A stretch of 64,000 bases of DNA from Wukongibacter sp050859025 (lineage in GTDB: Bacteria; Bacillota; Clostridia; Peptostreptococcales; Caminicellaceae). This document shows, piece after piece, positions 1-9,326 of the stretch (positions are counted from its first letter, which is position 1; each line of letters starts with the position of its first letter). The translations under genes and the position numbers were made by a program. The notes under the pieces are model-generated. The model was not told the DNA's origin, ran no database searches, and worked only from the letters and a program-made list of their open reading frames with translations. The DNA lies in contig NZ_CP138200.1 of NCBI RefSeq assembly GCF_050859025.1, positions 3,658,001 to 3,722,000 on the forward strand. The letters run 5' to 3'.

Positions 1-1029
1 GTTTTCTATTCCAAGTAAAGGATCTAAAAGATTCTTTTGTAGTATTGATACATCTAATCTATCTACAGGATCATTTGCATCATATATACCTTGCTTAGCT
101 GTTAATTTGTACCACTTTCCCTCTAGATACATTCCAAAGGTATGTTTTTCTACAGGCTTGTACTGCCCTTCTCCTTTGTATTCTTCTACATCAAACTTTT
201 CTTTAACCTTAGCAACAAAATCTTCATCAGATAAACCATTAAGATCCTTAACTACTCTATTATAATCCATGATAAATAAGTCTTCATCAGGGAATATTAC
301 TGATAAGAAATAGTTAAATTCTTCTTGTCCAGTATACTCAGGATTAGCTTCTCTTCTTTTAAGACCAACCTTAACAGATGATGCAGATCTATGGTGTCCA
401 TCAGCTATATATAAGTATTTTATTCCAGCAAAAATCTCTCCAATTTTAGTGATTATCTCTTCATCTTCTATTACCCATGCAATATGTGTTATTGCATCAT
501 CACTTGTGAAGTTATATACTGGCTTATGGAATTTTATCCAATCATTAATTATTGTGTTTATTTCATCATTTTTTCTATATGTTAAGAATATCGGAGCAGT
601 ATTTGCATCACAATAATCAAAGTTATTTATTCTGTCTACTTCTTTTTGAGGTCTTGTAAACTCATGCTTTTTGATGATATCATTCATATAGTCGTCAATT
701 GAAGTACAGCCTACTATTCCAGTTTGAACTCTACCGTCCATGATTTGTCTATAAATATAGAATTTAGGATTCTCATCTTGGTTTAATATGCCATCACTAA
801 TCATGTTATCTAAATTTTTTCTTGCAGTTTTATAAACACTTTCGTCGTATTGACTTACTGAATCGTCAACATCTATTTCAGCCCTTACTACATGTAAGAA
901 AGATTCCTTATTTCCCTTTGCCATTTCTTTAGCTTCTTCTCTATTCATAACATCATATGGAAGAGAAGCAACTTTTTCTACTAGCTCAATCTTTGGTCTA
1001 ATTCCTTTAAACGGTCTTACAACAGCCAC
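1..1029 (-). CDS. DUF1015 family protein (3' end outside window)
   Basis: About 343 codons are visible and the C-terminus lies beyond base 1. I translated it from a GTG at 1029, preceded by AGGAGGT at 1038-1044; this ribosome site overlaps the stop codon of serA, so the two genes are translationally close. The protein opens with VRPFKGIRPK and has LPYDVMN near residue 35 and the family hallmark DGHHRSAS near residue 210. DUF1015 proteins have no settled biochemical role but very often sit beside serA and an aminotransferase in clostridia. Its place as third gene of the serine operon suggests a role in serine metabolism or its control; that is inference. Confidence 0.9.
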   Translation of the reverse strand, partial: MAVVRPFKGIRPKIELVEKVASLPYDVMNREEAKEMAKGNKESFLHVVRAEIDVDDSVSQYDESVYKTARKNLDNMISDGILNQDENPKFYIYRQIMDGRVQTGIVGCTSIDDYMNDIIKKHEFTRPQKEVDRINNFDYCDANTAPIFLTYRKNDEINTIINDWIKFHKPVYNFTSDDAITHIAWVIEDEEIITKIGEIFAGIKYLYIADGHHRSASSVKVGLKRREANPEYTGQEEFNYFLSVIFPDEDLFIMDYNRVVKDLNGLSDEDFVAKVKEKFDVEEYKGEGQYKPVEKHTFGMYLEGKWYKLTAKQGIYDANDPVDRLDVSILQKNLLDPLLGIEN

Positions 1030-1042
1030 TATATATTACCTC

Positions 1043-1954
1043 CTATGCAAAAAATTTAGTTATTACTTCTATTACTTCAATACCTATCCTAGCTTGGGCT
1101 TCTTTAGTAGATGCCCCAATGTGAGGTGTTAACGATACCTTTGGATGAGTATATAATGCTTCATTTCTTGTTGGCTCTTCTTCAAATACATCTATAGCTG
1201 CAGCAGCAATTTTATCAGAGTCAAGTGCCTTGATTAATGCTTTTTCACAAACAACTCCGCCCCTTGCAGTATGTACTAAGTAAGCTCCATCTTTCATCTT
1301 GTTAAACTGCTCTTCCTTCAGTATCGCTCCAACGTCCTTATTAAAAGGTATATGGATTGATATGAAGTCTGATTTAGCTAATAATTCGTCAAGAGTTACA
1401 AATGTAAACTCATCATATCCTTCCATAGAACCAAACTTATCTGTATAAATAACATTCATACCAAGTGCACTTGCTTTTCTAGCAACTGACTTTGCAATTC
1501 TTCCAAAGCCTATTAACCCAAGTGTTCTACCATTTAGTTCTATTCCTTTATATTGCTTTTTGTTCCATTTGCCTTCTCTCATTGTTACATTTGCAATATG
1601 TATATGTCTAGCAAGTGCAAACATGTGAGCTATAGCAAGTTCAGCCACAGAGTCGCTACTTGCATTTGGAGTATTCATAACTTGAATGCCATGCTCCATA
1701 GCATAATTTACGTCAATATTGTCTACTCCTACACCAGCTCTAACTACAAGCTTTAATCTCTTTGTATCTAAAGCAGCATCTATAATTTCTTTACGAACCT
1801 TCGTTGCGGAACGCACAACTAAAGCATCAAATTCTTTTACTTTTTCTTTAAGTTCTTCTACTTCATAAAACTCTTCTACAACTTCAAAGCCAGCATCTAC
1901 TAAACTTTTAACAGCACTTTTATCCATACCATCAGTAACTAATATCCTTATCAT
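1043..1954 (-). CDS. serA: D-3-phosphoglycerate dehydrogenase, short form
   Basis: Cytosolic NAD-dependent 2-hydroxyacid dehydrogenase, first step of serine synthesis (3-phosphoglycerate to 3-phosphohydroxypyruvate). The 303 residues hold substrate and Rossmann domains only. The NAD site is LIGFGRIA near residue 150. The catalytic Arg is in TARGG (about 231), Glu in FEEEPT (about 259) and His in TPHIGAST (about 282). There is no C-terminal ACT domain, so classical allosteric feedback by serine is not expected. GGAGG lies about 8 bases before the ATG. It is 29 bases downstream of the aminotransferase gene in the same operon. Another 2-hydroxyacid dehydrogenase specificity is possible, but the neighbours favour SerA. 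Confidence 0.92.
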   Translation of the reverse strand: MIRILVTDGMDKSAVKSLVDAGFEVVEEFYEVEELKEKVKEFDALVVRSATKVRKEIIDAALDTKRLKLVVRAGVGVDNIDVNYAMEHGIQVMNTPNASSDSVAELAIAHMFALARHIHIANVTMREGKWNKKQYKGIELNGRTLGLIGFGRIAKSVARKASALGMNVIYTDKFGSMEGYDEFTFVTLDELLAKSDFISIHIPFNKDVGAILKEEQFNKMKDGAYLVHTARGGVVCEKALIKALDSDKIAAAAIDVFEEEPTRNEALYTHPKVSLTPHIGASTKEAQARIGIEVIEVITKFFA

Positions 1955-1983
1955 ATCAAAGCCTCCAAACGGTTATTCTTATC

Positions 1984-3054
1984 CTATAATCCAAGAATTT
2001 CTTCAATGATTGAAAGTAATTGTTTTACTTCATCTAACGTAGTTTCTGCCATATGTGCTATTCTAAACGTCTTTTCCTTAAGATCTCCATAACCGTTAGA
2101 TATCATATATCCACGCTTTCCTAATTCTTTATTTAGATCAGACACACTTATTCCCTTAGTATTTTTTACAGTTGTTAATGTATTTGAAGCATATCTCTCT
2201 TCAGCAAGCATTTCGAAATGCTTATTAGCCCACTCACGAACATACTTTGCCATTTCTAAATGACGATTAAATCTATTATCAAGACCTTCTTCTAATATCT
2301 TATCTAATTGATAATCTAATGCAAACATATGTGGTAAAGAAGGTGTTGATGGGTATTGATGATCCTTCTTTTGTATATATTCATAAAGAGTTAATAAATC
2401 TAAATATAAACCTCTATTCGGTACTTCTTTAGCAGCATCAAGAGCTTTTTGAGAAATTGAGCAAATTGCTAATCCTGGAGGAAGTCCAAGACACTTTTGA
2501 GTTGATGCAATGCAAATATCTACTCCAAGCTTATCTACTTCAACCTTAGCACCGCCTAATGAGCTTACAGTATCTAAGCAGAATACTACCTCTGGATATT
2601 TCTTAATAACTTCAGCAATTCCCTCTACTGGATTCATTATACCAGTTGAAGTTTCGTTGTGTGTTATTGTTATAAGGTCATATTTCCCAGTAGATAACGC
2701 TTCGTCAACCATTTCTGGTGTAGTAGGCTTACCCCACTCTGAAGTAAATTTATCCGCTGGTACTCCATTTACCTTAGCCATCTTATACCATCTGTCACCA
2801 AATGCTCCTACAGAAAATATAGCAGCTCTTTTTCTTGTACAAGAACGTACTGCACCTTCCATTAGTCCACTACCTGAAGTAGTTGACAACATAACTTGAT
2901 TCTTAGTGTACATTAATTTTTGCATTTTCTCTGAAATACTTCTTTGTAAGTCAGAAGCATCCTTAGTACGGTGTCCTATCATTGGAGTAGCCAATTTTTG
3001 AAGAACATCATCAGCAACATCTACAGGTCCAGGTATAAACAATCTTTTATGCAT
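1984..3054 (-). CDS. Class V aminotransferase (serine pathway, SerC/AGXT-like)
   Basis: PLP-dependent aminotransferase of the alanine-glyoxylate / serine-pyruvate group, 356 residues. It begins KRLFIPGPVDV, the typical entry motif of this group. It carries a phosphate-cup region STTSGSGLMEGAVRS near residue 58-72 and the Schiff-base lysine in ASTQKCLGLPPG (about residue 185). It sits directly upstream of serA, with GGAGG before its ATG, and most likely supplies the phosphohydroxypyruvate transamination step in place of a classical SerC; that substrate assignment comes from context. It is the first gene of the operon and follows a long non-coding region. Confidence 0.88.
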   Translation of the reverse strand: MHKRLFIPGPVDVADDVLQKLATPMIGHRTKDASDLQRSISEKMQKLMYTKNQVMLSTTSGSGLMEGAVRSCTRKRAAIFSVGAFGDRWYKMAKVNGVPADKFTSEWGKPTTPEMVDEALSTGKYDLITITHNETSTGIMNPVEGIAEVIKKYPEVVFCLDTVSSLGGAKVEVDKLGVDICIASTQKCLGLPPGLAICSISQKALDAAKEVPNRGLYLDLLTLYEYIQKKDHQYPSTPSLPHMFALDYQLDKILEEGLDNRFNRHLEMAKYVREWANKHFEMLAEERYASNTLTTVKNTKGISVSDLNKELGKRGYMISNGYGDLKEKTFRIAHMAETTLDEVKQLLSIIEEILGL

Positions 3055-3081
3055 AGATTTTACCTCCTACACTATTTTTAT

Positions 3082-3110
3082 TTTTTTATAACACATAAGA
3101 AACTATAAAC
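3082..3110. repeat. Direct repeat copy 1 (pair with 3454-3482)
   Basis: 29 bases of the form TTTTTTATAACACATA(A/G)GAAA-type, matching 27 of 29 positions of the copy at 3454-3482. Weaker similarity continues for about 30 more bases (TATGGAT present in both). Function unknown; possibly a remnant of a small dispersed element. Confidence 0.7.
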
Positions 3111-3246
3111 CACTTAAAGTTATGGATAACTCCATAATTTTTGTTATGTATTACAACAAAGTCAACTCTTAAAATTTTTAAATAAGACTTTAATCTTATT
3201 TTTAATATTTTATAAAAAAACGTTTTCGTATGTTTATAATAACATT

Positions 3247-3292
3247 AAAAAATTCATTATACAATATTTTTGATAAAAATAATGAATTTTTT
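3247..3292. terminator. A/T-flanked hairpin, possible bidirectional terminator
   Basis: Arms AAAAAATTCATTA and TAATGAATTTTTT enclose a 20-base loop, and the right arm runs into further T residues. The stem is AT-rich and 390 bases past the nitrilase stop, so its role as that gene's terminator is uncertain. Confidence 0.45.
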
Positions 3293-3453
3293 ATTTTTTG
3301 TTCATATATGTTTCTTTCAAAAGCATAGGAATATAGAATATCTATATTCTAACACGTTTCGAATTCGTTAAGTAAACTACAATTTAAGGACATTTGACAG
3401 TATGATTCTTGGATATTTGATAAAAATTCTGATAGTATATTACAAAATGCTGT

Positions 3454-3482
3454 TTTTTTATAACACATAGGAAATTATAAAC
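3454..3482. repeat. Direct repeat copy 2 (pair with 3082-3110)
   Basis: Second copy of the 29-bp repeat, two mismatches from the copy 372 bases to the left, in the same orientation. Confidence 0.7.
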
Positions 3483-3545
3483 TTATCACAACTATGGATG
3501 AATATAATTTCCATAAGGAAGTAGACTTTAAATTTTCCTTTCTGT

Positions 3546-3597
3546 CATTTATATGAAACTGTTTTACTCTTTATAAAACAGTCTCATACCATAAATG
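3546..3597. repeat. Imperfect palindrome
   Basis: Arms read CATTTATATGAAACTGTTTT and the complement of ATAAAACAGTCTCAT-ACCATAAATG, around a short loop. No T-tract follows on either side, so it looks more like a small palindromic element than an intrinsic terminator. Confidence 0.55.
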
Positions 3598-3679
3598 AAA
3601 AAGATTCTCAATAACTACTTAAGTAAGCTTAACTTACATTGACACATCTATAAAATTTAAAGGTTGTATAGCTTTGTAT

Positions 3680-4513
3680 TTAATGAACACTCAATTCATC
3701 CAGCTTATATATGTCATCTCTTCTATGCTTCAATAATGGTAATTGTTCTCTAATTTCTTTTACCTTATTCAAATCAATTGTTCCATAGATTATTTCTTCT
3801 TTTATTCCTGCTTCACTAACAATATCGCCCCAAGGATCTAATATTAACGAATGTCCATATGCTATATATGAAGAATCTAAATCTCTAGCTGGCGATGCAG
3901 CAACAAAGTATACTTGATTATCTAAAGCCCTTATTTTTGTCAGAGGATGCCAATGCGCAGGGCCTGTAGTCATATTGAATGCCGCCGGCACAACAATTAT
4001 TTCTGCCCCTCTCAACGTCATTAGTCTCATCAACTCAGGAAACCTCATATCGTAACAAATAGCAATTCCCACTTTACAAAATTCTGTATCAAATACTGTT
4101 ACATAATTTCCTGGTCCCAATGTATCGGATTCTTTAAAGCTTATTCCATCCTCTACATCAATGTCAAACAAATGCATTTTTCTATGTTTTCCTACTATTT
4201 TTCCAGATTTATCAAAAATATACGATGTATTATATATTTTCTCTTCATCTTTTTCTGGAATGGAACCTCCAACAATGTAGATACCTTGGCTTTTTGCTAA
4301 TTTAGATAATAAACTGCTAGTTTTTCCTGGAAATTCTTCAGCATACTTAGGAAAAAATGCATTATTATAGGGACAATTGAACATTTCAGGCAAAACTACT
4401 AGATCACAGCCCTTTGAACTAGCTTCTTTTATCATCTTCTCGGCTTTAGATAGGTTTTCTTCTTTATGTTCTAATATCTTCATCTGGCAAACTGCTATTT
4501 TAAAACTATTCAA
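3680..4513 (-). CDS. Nitrilase-superfamily amidase, omega-amidase (Nit2) type
   Basis: Carbon-nitrogen hydrolase of 277 residues. The Glu-Lys-Cys triad is visible: E in LPEMF (residue 43), K in HRKMHLFD and C in AICYDMRFPE (about 150). CYDMRFPE is typical of omega-amidases that hydrolyse 2-oxoglutaramate or 2-oxosuccinamate left by glutamine or asparagine transaminases. The start chosen is TTG at 4513: AGGAGG lies 7 bases upstream, whereas a GTG at 4519 would sit one base from that site. It is a single gene on the minus strand. Deaminated-glutathione amidase is an alternative. Confidence 0.88.
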   Translation of the reverse strand: MNSFKIAVCQMKILEHKEENLSKAEKMIKEASSKGCDLVVLPEMFNCPYNNAFFPKYAEEFPGKTSSLLSKLAKSQGIYIVGGSIPEKDEEKIYNTSYIFDKSGKIVGKHRKMHLFDIDVEDGISFKESDTLGPGNYVTVFDTEFCKVGIAICYDMRFPELMRLMTLRGAEIIVVPAAFNMTTGPAHWHPLTKIRALDNQVYFVAASPARDLDSSYIAYGHSLILDPWGDIVSEAGIKEEIIYGTIDLNKVKEIREQLPLLKHRRDDIYKLDELSVH

Positions 4514-4584
4514 AATCACTCCTCCTTTCTTTTTGCACTCAGTTTATTTTACCATTTTTCATTAATTTATATGAAGAATTTTAA

Positions 4585-4619
4585 AAAAAATGATGCCTAT
4601 AATTATAGACATCATTTTT
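4585..4619 (-). terminator. Rho-independent terminator of the BTAD regulator gene
   Basis: On the minus strand, AAAAATGATG, a short loop region and CATCATTTTT form a stem followed by further T residues, starting two bases past the stop codon at 4621. The A-tract on the other side could let it work in both directions. Confidence 0.85.
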
Positions 4620-4620
4620 C

Positions 4621-7600
4621 CTATTTACTCAGAGCTTTTAAAATCTCTATCTCATATCCTTCCTTGACCTGTCTTAAATGCCTTATACCTATTTCGCAAT
4701 AATCATTTAAGGTCAATTCTAAATAATCAGAGAATATTTTATTTAAGCTATTATTGTTTTGCATATTTGCTTTGATTTCAGCCTTAACCCTATATACTAA
4801 ACCTATCTCTAGGGGACTTTTTAATTTTTCGGAGTAATAATTTGCGTTCTTTAAATGCTTTAAAGCAGAATTATATTTTCCTTCTTTGCTCTCTACCAAG
4901 GAAAGAAATCCTTCAGCTATAGATCGTCCCCATAGGGTTCCTATTTCTTTATAAATATTAATTGCTCTTTTAAGATATTGCTTTGCTCTTATATAATCGC
5001 CCATTTCAAAGGCTGCTTGTCCAGCATTCGTATTAAAGATTGTTAATCCCCTTAAAATATTCCTTTTTTCACAAATCTCCATAGCTTTATCATAAAAGTT
5101 TAAAGCCTCAGAAAATTCCATATTATGCCTTCTTATCTCTCCAATATAATTATAACATGCTGCAATATTTAAATAGTACTTTTCCTTGTTATCATTTATA
5201 TTATTCAAAATCCTTATTGACTCTTTTAAAAGTTCTTCTGCTTCATTATATTGCTGAAGCATTATCTTGCATATCCCCTTTAATCTGAGGAAAATAGCAA
5301 TTTCCTCCTTTAGGTTATGTTTATATCCAATTTCCAATCCCTTTTCAATATTTTTCTCCATTAATTTAGTATTGTGTATTTGGATACCATAATATATATT
5401 CTGCCTATAGCCCTTGAGTGCATATATATAGGATTCGATCTTTAATGCTTTATCAATCATTTCCTCTATATACTTTATTCCTTCTCCGTACTCACCTTCT
5501 CGAATTAAGTATCTACCCTTTAAATGAAGAAAAGCAATTTTCAAAATCAATATTTGATTACTTTCTCTTTCAATCAGCTTAGAGAATAGGCAATCGATAT
5601 CCTTAAAGTATTTTAAAACCTTTTTTCTGCTTAAATCCTTAAAATTTGTTTCTCTAAAATCAATATCGCTTATTATTGGAAAAAGTTCATGTTTTATATC
5701 AAGATATGAATCTAAATACTTGATTGTATATTTTATTGTATATAAAATATTTCTCGCATTAGTGAAATGATAAATTAGTTTTGGATATATGGATACATCG
5801 TTTTTGTTATTTTTAAGGGATTTTAAAATTATTTCTCCAATTTTATTGTGAAGCATCCTTCTTTTAAGTGATGATAGATTATAATATACAAATTCTCTGA
5901 GCTTTTGATGGGTAAAAGTAAAGCTAATTTCCTCACCATTTGTTTCCTTTAATATATCTTTGTTTTGTAATTCTTCTATAATCTCAACTATTTCCATTTC
6001 ATCTTTTCCTGATAGATCCTTTAATATATTTAATGTTACCTTATCAAAGAACATACATGCTATATTTAATATTTTCTTTCCTTCATCAGAAATATCAAGG
6101 AACTTACTTTTAAGGACATCCTTCATCTTAGGAGAAATAAATTTATCTAAACTCCCCTTTGCCTTTAACATATTTAAATATTCTATAAGAAAAAAAGTAT
6201 TTCCCTCGGTTTCTGAATATATTCTTTCCTTGATAATATTATTAATTTTACTATTAAGTAAATATTTATTGATAAAGACTTCTACCTCATCCTTTGTAAA
6301 TCTTTGCAGTTCAATAATTTCTATAAGCTCCTTTGAATTCAGTGTTGTAACCAGCTTCTCTATTCCTTCATAATGCCCATTTCTACATGTACCAATAAAC
6401 ATAATATTTCTATTTCGTAGTATTATACTTAATAGAAGGGATAAACTTAAATCATCAATCCATTGAAGGTCCTCAAATATGAATACTATTTTCTTTCTCT
6501 CAATTATATTCTTTAATGCACTATGAATTGCCTCTTCTATAACACTAAATTTCAAAGTATCCAGAACTTCTACTGGATTTCTATTTTCTACTAAATCATT
6601 TTTGTCAAATATCGGAAAGACATATGAAATCATTTTCCTCCAGGTCATAGGAATACTTATATTATCCTTTTCTATGATATTTGATATTTGAAAGAATATT
6701 TCATTCCACGGCTTAAGAAAGTAGCCCCTTTCAGCTTGGTAGCAGTTAGTCTCAAATATATAAACACTCTCTTTTTCTATATATTTATGGAACTCCTCCT
6801 TTAATTTTGTCTTCCCAATGCCAGCCTCTCCTCGTATAAGTACTGATTTATATTTCTTATAATCTATAAATGATTGCAAATTTACACTTAGTATATCAAT
6901 TTCTTTTTCCCGACCATAAAATAATTCATTTAAACTCTTAGCATTTTCCGATGCCTTTTCTTTACGTATTCTATTAATTTCATTAACAATTTGTCTTGTC
7001 TTTATATCAGGTTTTATTCCTAAATCCTTTTTCAATATCAATTCTAACTTATCGTATAACTGGGTGGCTTTATTATAAACCCCTATTTCCTTATATATAT
7101 CCATTAGTAATCTATAGGGTCTCTCATCAAATTCATCTTGTAAAATTAATTTTTTGGCATACACCTCTGCCTTTTCGTAATCCTTTTTATCAATTGATAT
7201 ACCAATAAACTCATATAATTTCGAAACGAAGAAATCTCTATAATGATCCCTTTTATTAAACAGCCAATCTTCAAAAAAATCTGCTTTCTTAACCCCAAAT
7301 CCCTTTAAAAATTCTCCATCATATATATTTACACTATCCGAATTTCCCTTTAAAAAGGTATATAAATCACACTCTATTTTTATCTCTGGGTTTAAAATTA
7401 CAGTTGATTTTTGAGGAGAAATGATGATATCTATATCGAAGGCTTTTCTTATTTTATACATTGCATTTCTAAGATTCTTCTTTGCTATTTTTTCTCCTGA
7501 ATCACCCCAAAATAAAGCTACTAACTCATCCCTCGTTGCTTGTTTGTTTACAACTAAATAATAAAACAAAGCCTCTGCCTTCGTAAAAGGAAATTTTATT

Positions 7601-7659
7601 TTTTTATCATCCTTTAAAACATAGGGTGTATTAAATAATTTGACTTTAATAGAGTTCAT
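4621..7659 (-). CDS. Large BTAD / AAA-ATPase / TPR transcriptional regulator
   Basis: 1012 residues. The N-terminal ~95 residues resemble an OmpR-type winged helix, with FPFTKAEALFYYLVV and a NLRNAMYKIRK recognition region. A bacterial transcriptional activator (BTAD) TPR domain runs to about residue 235. A STAND/AAA ATPase domain follows, with Walker A GEAGIGKTK near residue 278 and Walker B IFEDLQWIDD near 396. The C-terminal half is helical repeats of TPR type (for example AACYNYIGEI, FNTNAGQAAFEMGDY). Regulators of this build switch on nucleotide and ligand binding; the inducer here is unknown. The neighbouring DegV gene, 37 bases upstream and co-oriented, may be co-transcribed. Confidence 0.85.
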   Translation of the reverse strand: MNSIKVKLFNTPYVLKDDKKIKFPFTKAEALFYYLVVNKQATRDELVALFWGDSGEKIAKKNLRNAMYKIRKAFDIDIIISPQKSTVILNPEIKIECDLYTFLKGNSDSVNIYDGEFLKGFGVKKADFFEDWLFNKRDHYRDFFVSKLYEFIGISIDKKDYEKAEVYAKKLILQDEFDERPYRLLMDIYKEIGVYNKATQLYDKLELILKKDLGIKPDIKTRQIVNEINRIRKEKASENAKSLNELFYGREKEIDILSVNLQSFIDYKKYKSVLIRGEAGIGKTKLKEEFHKYIEKESVYIFETNCYQAERGYFLKPWNEIFFQISNIIEKDNISIPMTWRKMISYVFPIFDKNDLVENRNPVEVLDTLKFSVIEEAIHSALKNIIERKKIVFIFEDLQWIDDLSLSLLLSIILRNRNIMFIGTCRNGHYEGIEKLVTTLNSKELIEIIELQRFTKDEVEVFINKYLLNSKINNIIKERIYSETEGNTFFLIEYLNMLKAKGSLDKFISPKMKDVLKSKFLDISDEGKKILNIACMFFDKVTLNILKDLSGKDEMEIVEIIEELQNKDILKETNGEEISFTFTHQKLREFVYYNLSSLKRRMLHNKIGEIILKSLKNNKNDVSIYPKLIYHFTNARNILYTIKYTIKYLDSYLDIKHELFPIISDIDFRETNFKDLSRKKVLKYFKDIDCLFSKLIERESNQILILKIAFLHLKGRYLIREGEYGEGIKYIEEMIDKALKIESYIYALKGYRQNIYYGIQIHNTKLMEKNIEKGLEIGYKHNLKEEIAIFLRLKGICKIMLQQYNEAEELLKESIRILNNINDNKEKYYLNIAACYNYIGEIRRHNMEFSEALNFYDKAMEICEKRNILRGLTIFNTNAGQAAFEMGDYIRAKQYLKRAINIYKEIGTLWGRSIAEGFLSLVESKEGKYNSALKHLKNANYYSEKLKSPLEIGLVYRVKAEIKANMQNNNSLNKIFSDYLELTLNDYCEIGIRHLRQVKEGYEIEILKALSK

Positions 7660-7696
7660 CTAATCCCTTCTTTATCTTTACTTCATATTAATATAT

Positions 7697-8533
7697 CTAA
7701 AATGCTATTATTATTCCTCCATCATTTGCATAAACGGTACTTATACCAGCAGTCTCTACAATTATTATATCTTTAAAGTTATATTTTTCTTTAATCTCAG
7801 CCTTTAATTTTTCTGCCTTCTCAAAACAATTACAATGGGCAATACCTAGTATTTTTTCCTCTAGTCGTTCACCCTTTTCACCAATCAATTCAACTAAACG
7901 CCTTAGAGCCTTTTTAGATCCCCTTGCCTTTTCTAAAATATTGATAGATCCGTTATCAGTGGCACACATTATTGGCTTTATAGAAAAAGCTGTAGCTATT
8001 TTAGCAACTACTTTGTTAATTCTCCCAGCTTTGATTAAATTGTCAAGTGATTCTAATAAAAATAATGTTTTCATTTCTTCTATGTATTCATTTACCTTTT
8101 CAATAATTTTTTCTTTTTTGTAGTCTAGCTTTTCCATTTCTAGAATTTTAAGTCCTACTAGGGTCTGAGCAACTGAAGCACTAAGTGAATCAAAAACGTG
8201 TATAAACTTATCCTTTGACTGCTCTAAATACATCTCCTTAGCTAAAATCGCACTATTATAGCTACCACTCAATTTAGAAGATAGAGTTACCACAAAAACA
8301 TCTTCTTCTCCCTCATACCCTTTTATGTAATCGTTAGGTGATGGACTTGCGGTTTTAGGTGTTTTAGAAGAATCTTTCATAGACCTTAGTAATTCTTTTT
8401 GATCTAGGCTCTCATTATCTATAAATTCTCTGCCGTCAACATTTATTTTTAGCGGAGCTATATCTAGGTTTGGTATTACTTTAAGTTCTTCATTTAAATC
8501 AAAACAGCTGTCTCCAATTATTTTTATTCCCAT
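7697..8533 (-). CDS. DegV family fatty-acid-binding protein
   Basis: 278 residues with the DegV fold signature: IIGDSCFDLNEEL at the N-terminus, the SASPSPNDY-type loop (PKTASPSPNDY, about residue 78-88), SSKLSGSYNSA near residue 105 and VFDSLSASVAQ. Members bind a fatty acid and in Firmicutes act as FakB subunits, presenting the acid to the kinase FakA. No fakA-like gene is nearby. GGAG precedes the ATG. It is the first gene of a probable pair with the BTAD regulator. Confidence 0.9.
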   Translation of the reverse strand: MGIKIIGDSCFDLNEELKVIPNLDIAPLKINVDGREFIDNESLDQKELLRSMKDSSKTPKTASPSPNDYIKGYEGEEDVFVVTLSSKLSGSYNSAILAKEMYLEQSKDKFIHVFDSLSASVAQTLVGLKILEMEKLDYKKEKIIEKVNEYIEEMKTLFLLESLDNLIKAGRINKVVAKIATAFSIKPIMCATDNGSINILEKARGSKKALRRLVELIGEKGERLEEKILGIAHCNCFEKAEKLKAEIKEKYNFKDIIIVETAGISTVYANDGGIIIAF

Positions 8534-8606
8534 AATTTTGCTCCTCTCAAATTATAGTCTTTATACAATTATATTGTATATACGGCTGTAAACGCAATGG
8601 ATATTT

Positions 8607-8671
8607 AAAAAAATAGAGTTAGAGCATTCTATAATCAGCCAGTAAGCTAATTATATTTTATGTCTAACTCC
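8607..8671 (-). terminator. Terminator of the hut operon
   Basis: On the minus strand GAGTTAGACAT and ATGCTCTAACTC pair across an AT-rich internal part, followed by TATTTTTTT, 13 bases past the cyclodeaminase stop at 8684. Confidence 0.75.
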
Positions 8672-8683
8672 ATTTCTTTAATC

Positions 8684-9301
8684 TTATAATTCTACTTTAG
8701 ATAGAATATCTTTCTCTACTTCTTGTACTTCAGCTTCTAACTGAGAAACTTCTTCTGATACCTTCTTCACAAACTCTTCATCTTTAATAGACCCTAAGTT
8801 TATCTTTACATTGAATAATGCAGAAAGTACAGCAGTCCTTGCCATCATAGCTGCAACTGCTCCATCAGTTACTGCGTTTTTGTTACCTTTCTCTACTACT
8901 TTAGCAGCAAAATTCATAATTTTAAATGCATTTCTAGCTACTTCTAAAGGTACACTAGCTGCATTCTTCATACCATCTTGAATAGCTTGTCTTCTTTCAG
9001 CCTTTTCTTCATCTGTTTCCTTTGGCATTTTGAATGCATCCATAACCTTATTGAAGGCATCTGCATCTCTATCAATATCAGTAATGAACTCATTTCTAAC
9101 ATTAGGTAAAGTAGACGCTAATTCTGCCATTTCTTCCTGTACATCTTCATATCCCTTTTTACCGATGGTAAGGTTTGCAACCATTTCTGTTAGAGCCGCC
9201 GCTGTAGCAGCACTCATAGCTGCGATACTTCCGCCACCCGGTACTGGAGCCTTAGAAGCAGTTTCATCTAAGAAACCTTTTAATGTTTTATCTGCTAACA
9301 T
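8684..9301 (-). CDS. fchA: Formimino-THF cyclodeaminase / methenyl-THF cyclohydrolase-like
   Basis: 205 residues, full length for the FTCD_C/FchA family. It opens with LKGFLDETASKAPVPGGGS, in which the APVPGGGS loop is the family hallmark, and continues helical (DRDADAFNKVMDAFKMP, NAVTDGAVAAMMART). The enzyme converts 5-formimino-THF to 5,10-methenyl-THF and ammonia, or opens methenyl-THF to 10-formyl-THF. Being last in the hut operon after hutI and the formimidoyltransferase argues for the cyclodeaminase role. In mammals the two activities are fused; here they are separate proteins. AGGAGG precedes the ATG. Confidence 0.9.
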   Translation of the reverse strand: MLADKTLKGFLDETASKAPVPGGGSIAAMSAATAAALTEMVANLTIGKKGYEDVQEEMAELASTLPNVRNEFITDIDRDADAFNKVMDAFKMPKETDEEKAERRQAIQDGMKNAASVPLEVARNAFKIMNFAAKVVEKGNKNAVTDGAVAAMMARTAVLSALFNVKINLGSIKDEEFVKKVSEEVSQLEAEVQEVEKDILSKVEL

Positions 9302-9326
9302 TTTAATCCTCCTCTGTTTCTATACT

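Larger units (their letters stand above)
3055..3679. other. 625-bp AT-rich intergenic region with repeats, no gene
   Basis: No credible coding sequence on either strand. It contains two near-identical 29-bp direct repeats (3082-3110 and 3454-3482), an A/T-flanked hairpin (3247-3292) and a longer imperfect palindrome (3546-3597). No T-box signature (AGGGTGG followed by ACCGCG) was found ahead of the serine operon on the minus strand. Confidence 0.7.

Noticed and set aside
3055..3679. Possible serine T-box leader ahead of the serine operon
   Set aside because: The conserved T-box antiterminator sequence (AGGGTGG with ACCGCG) is absent on the minus strand.
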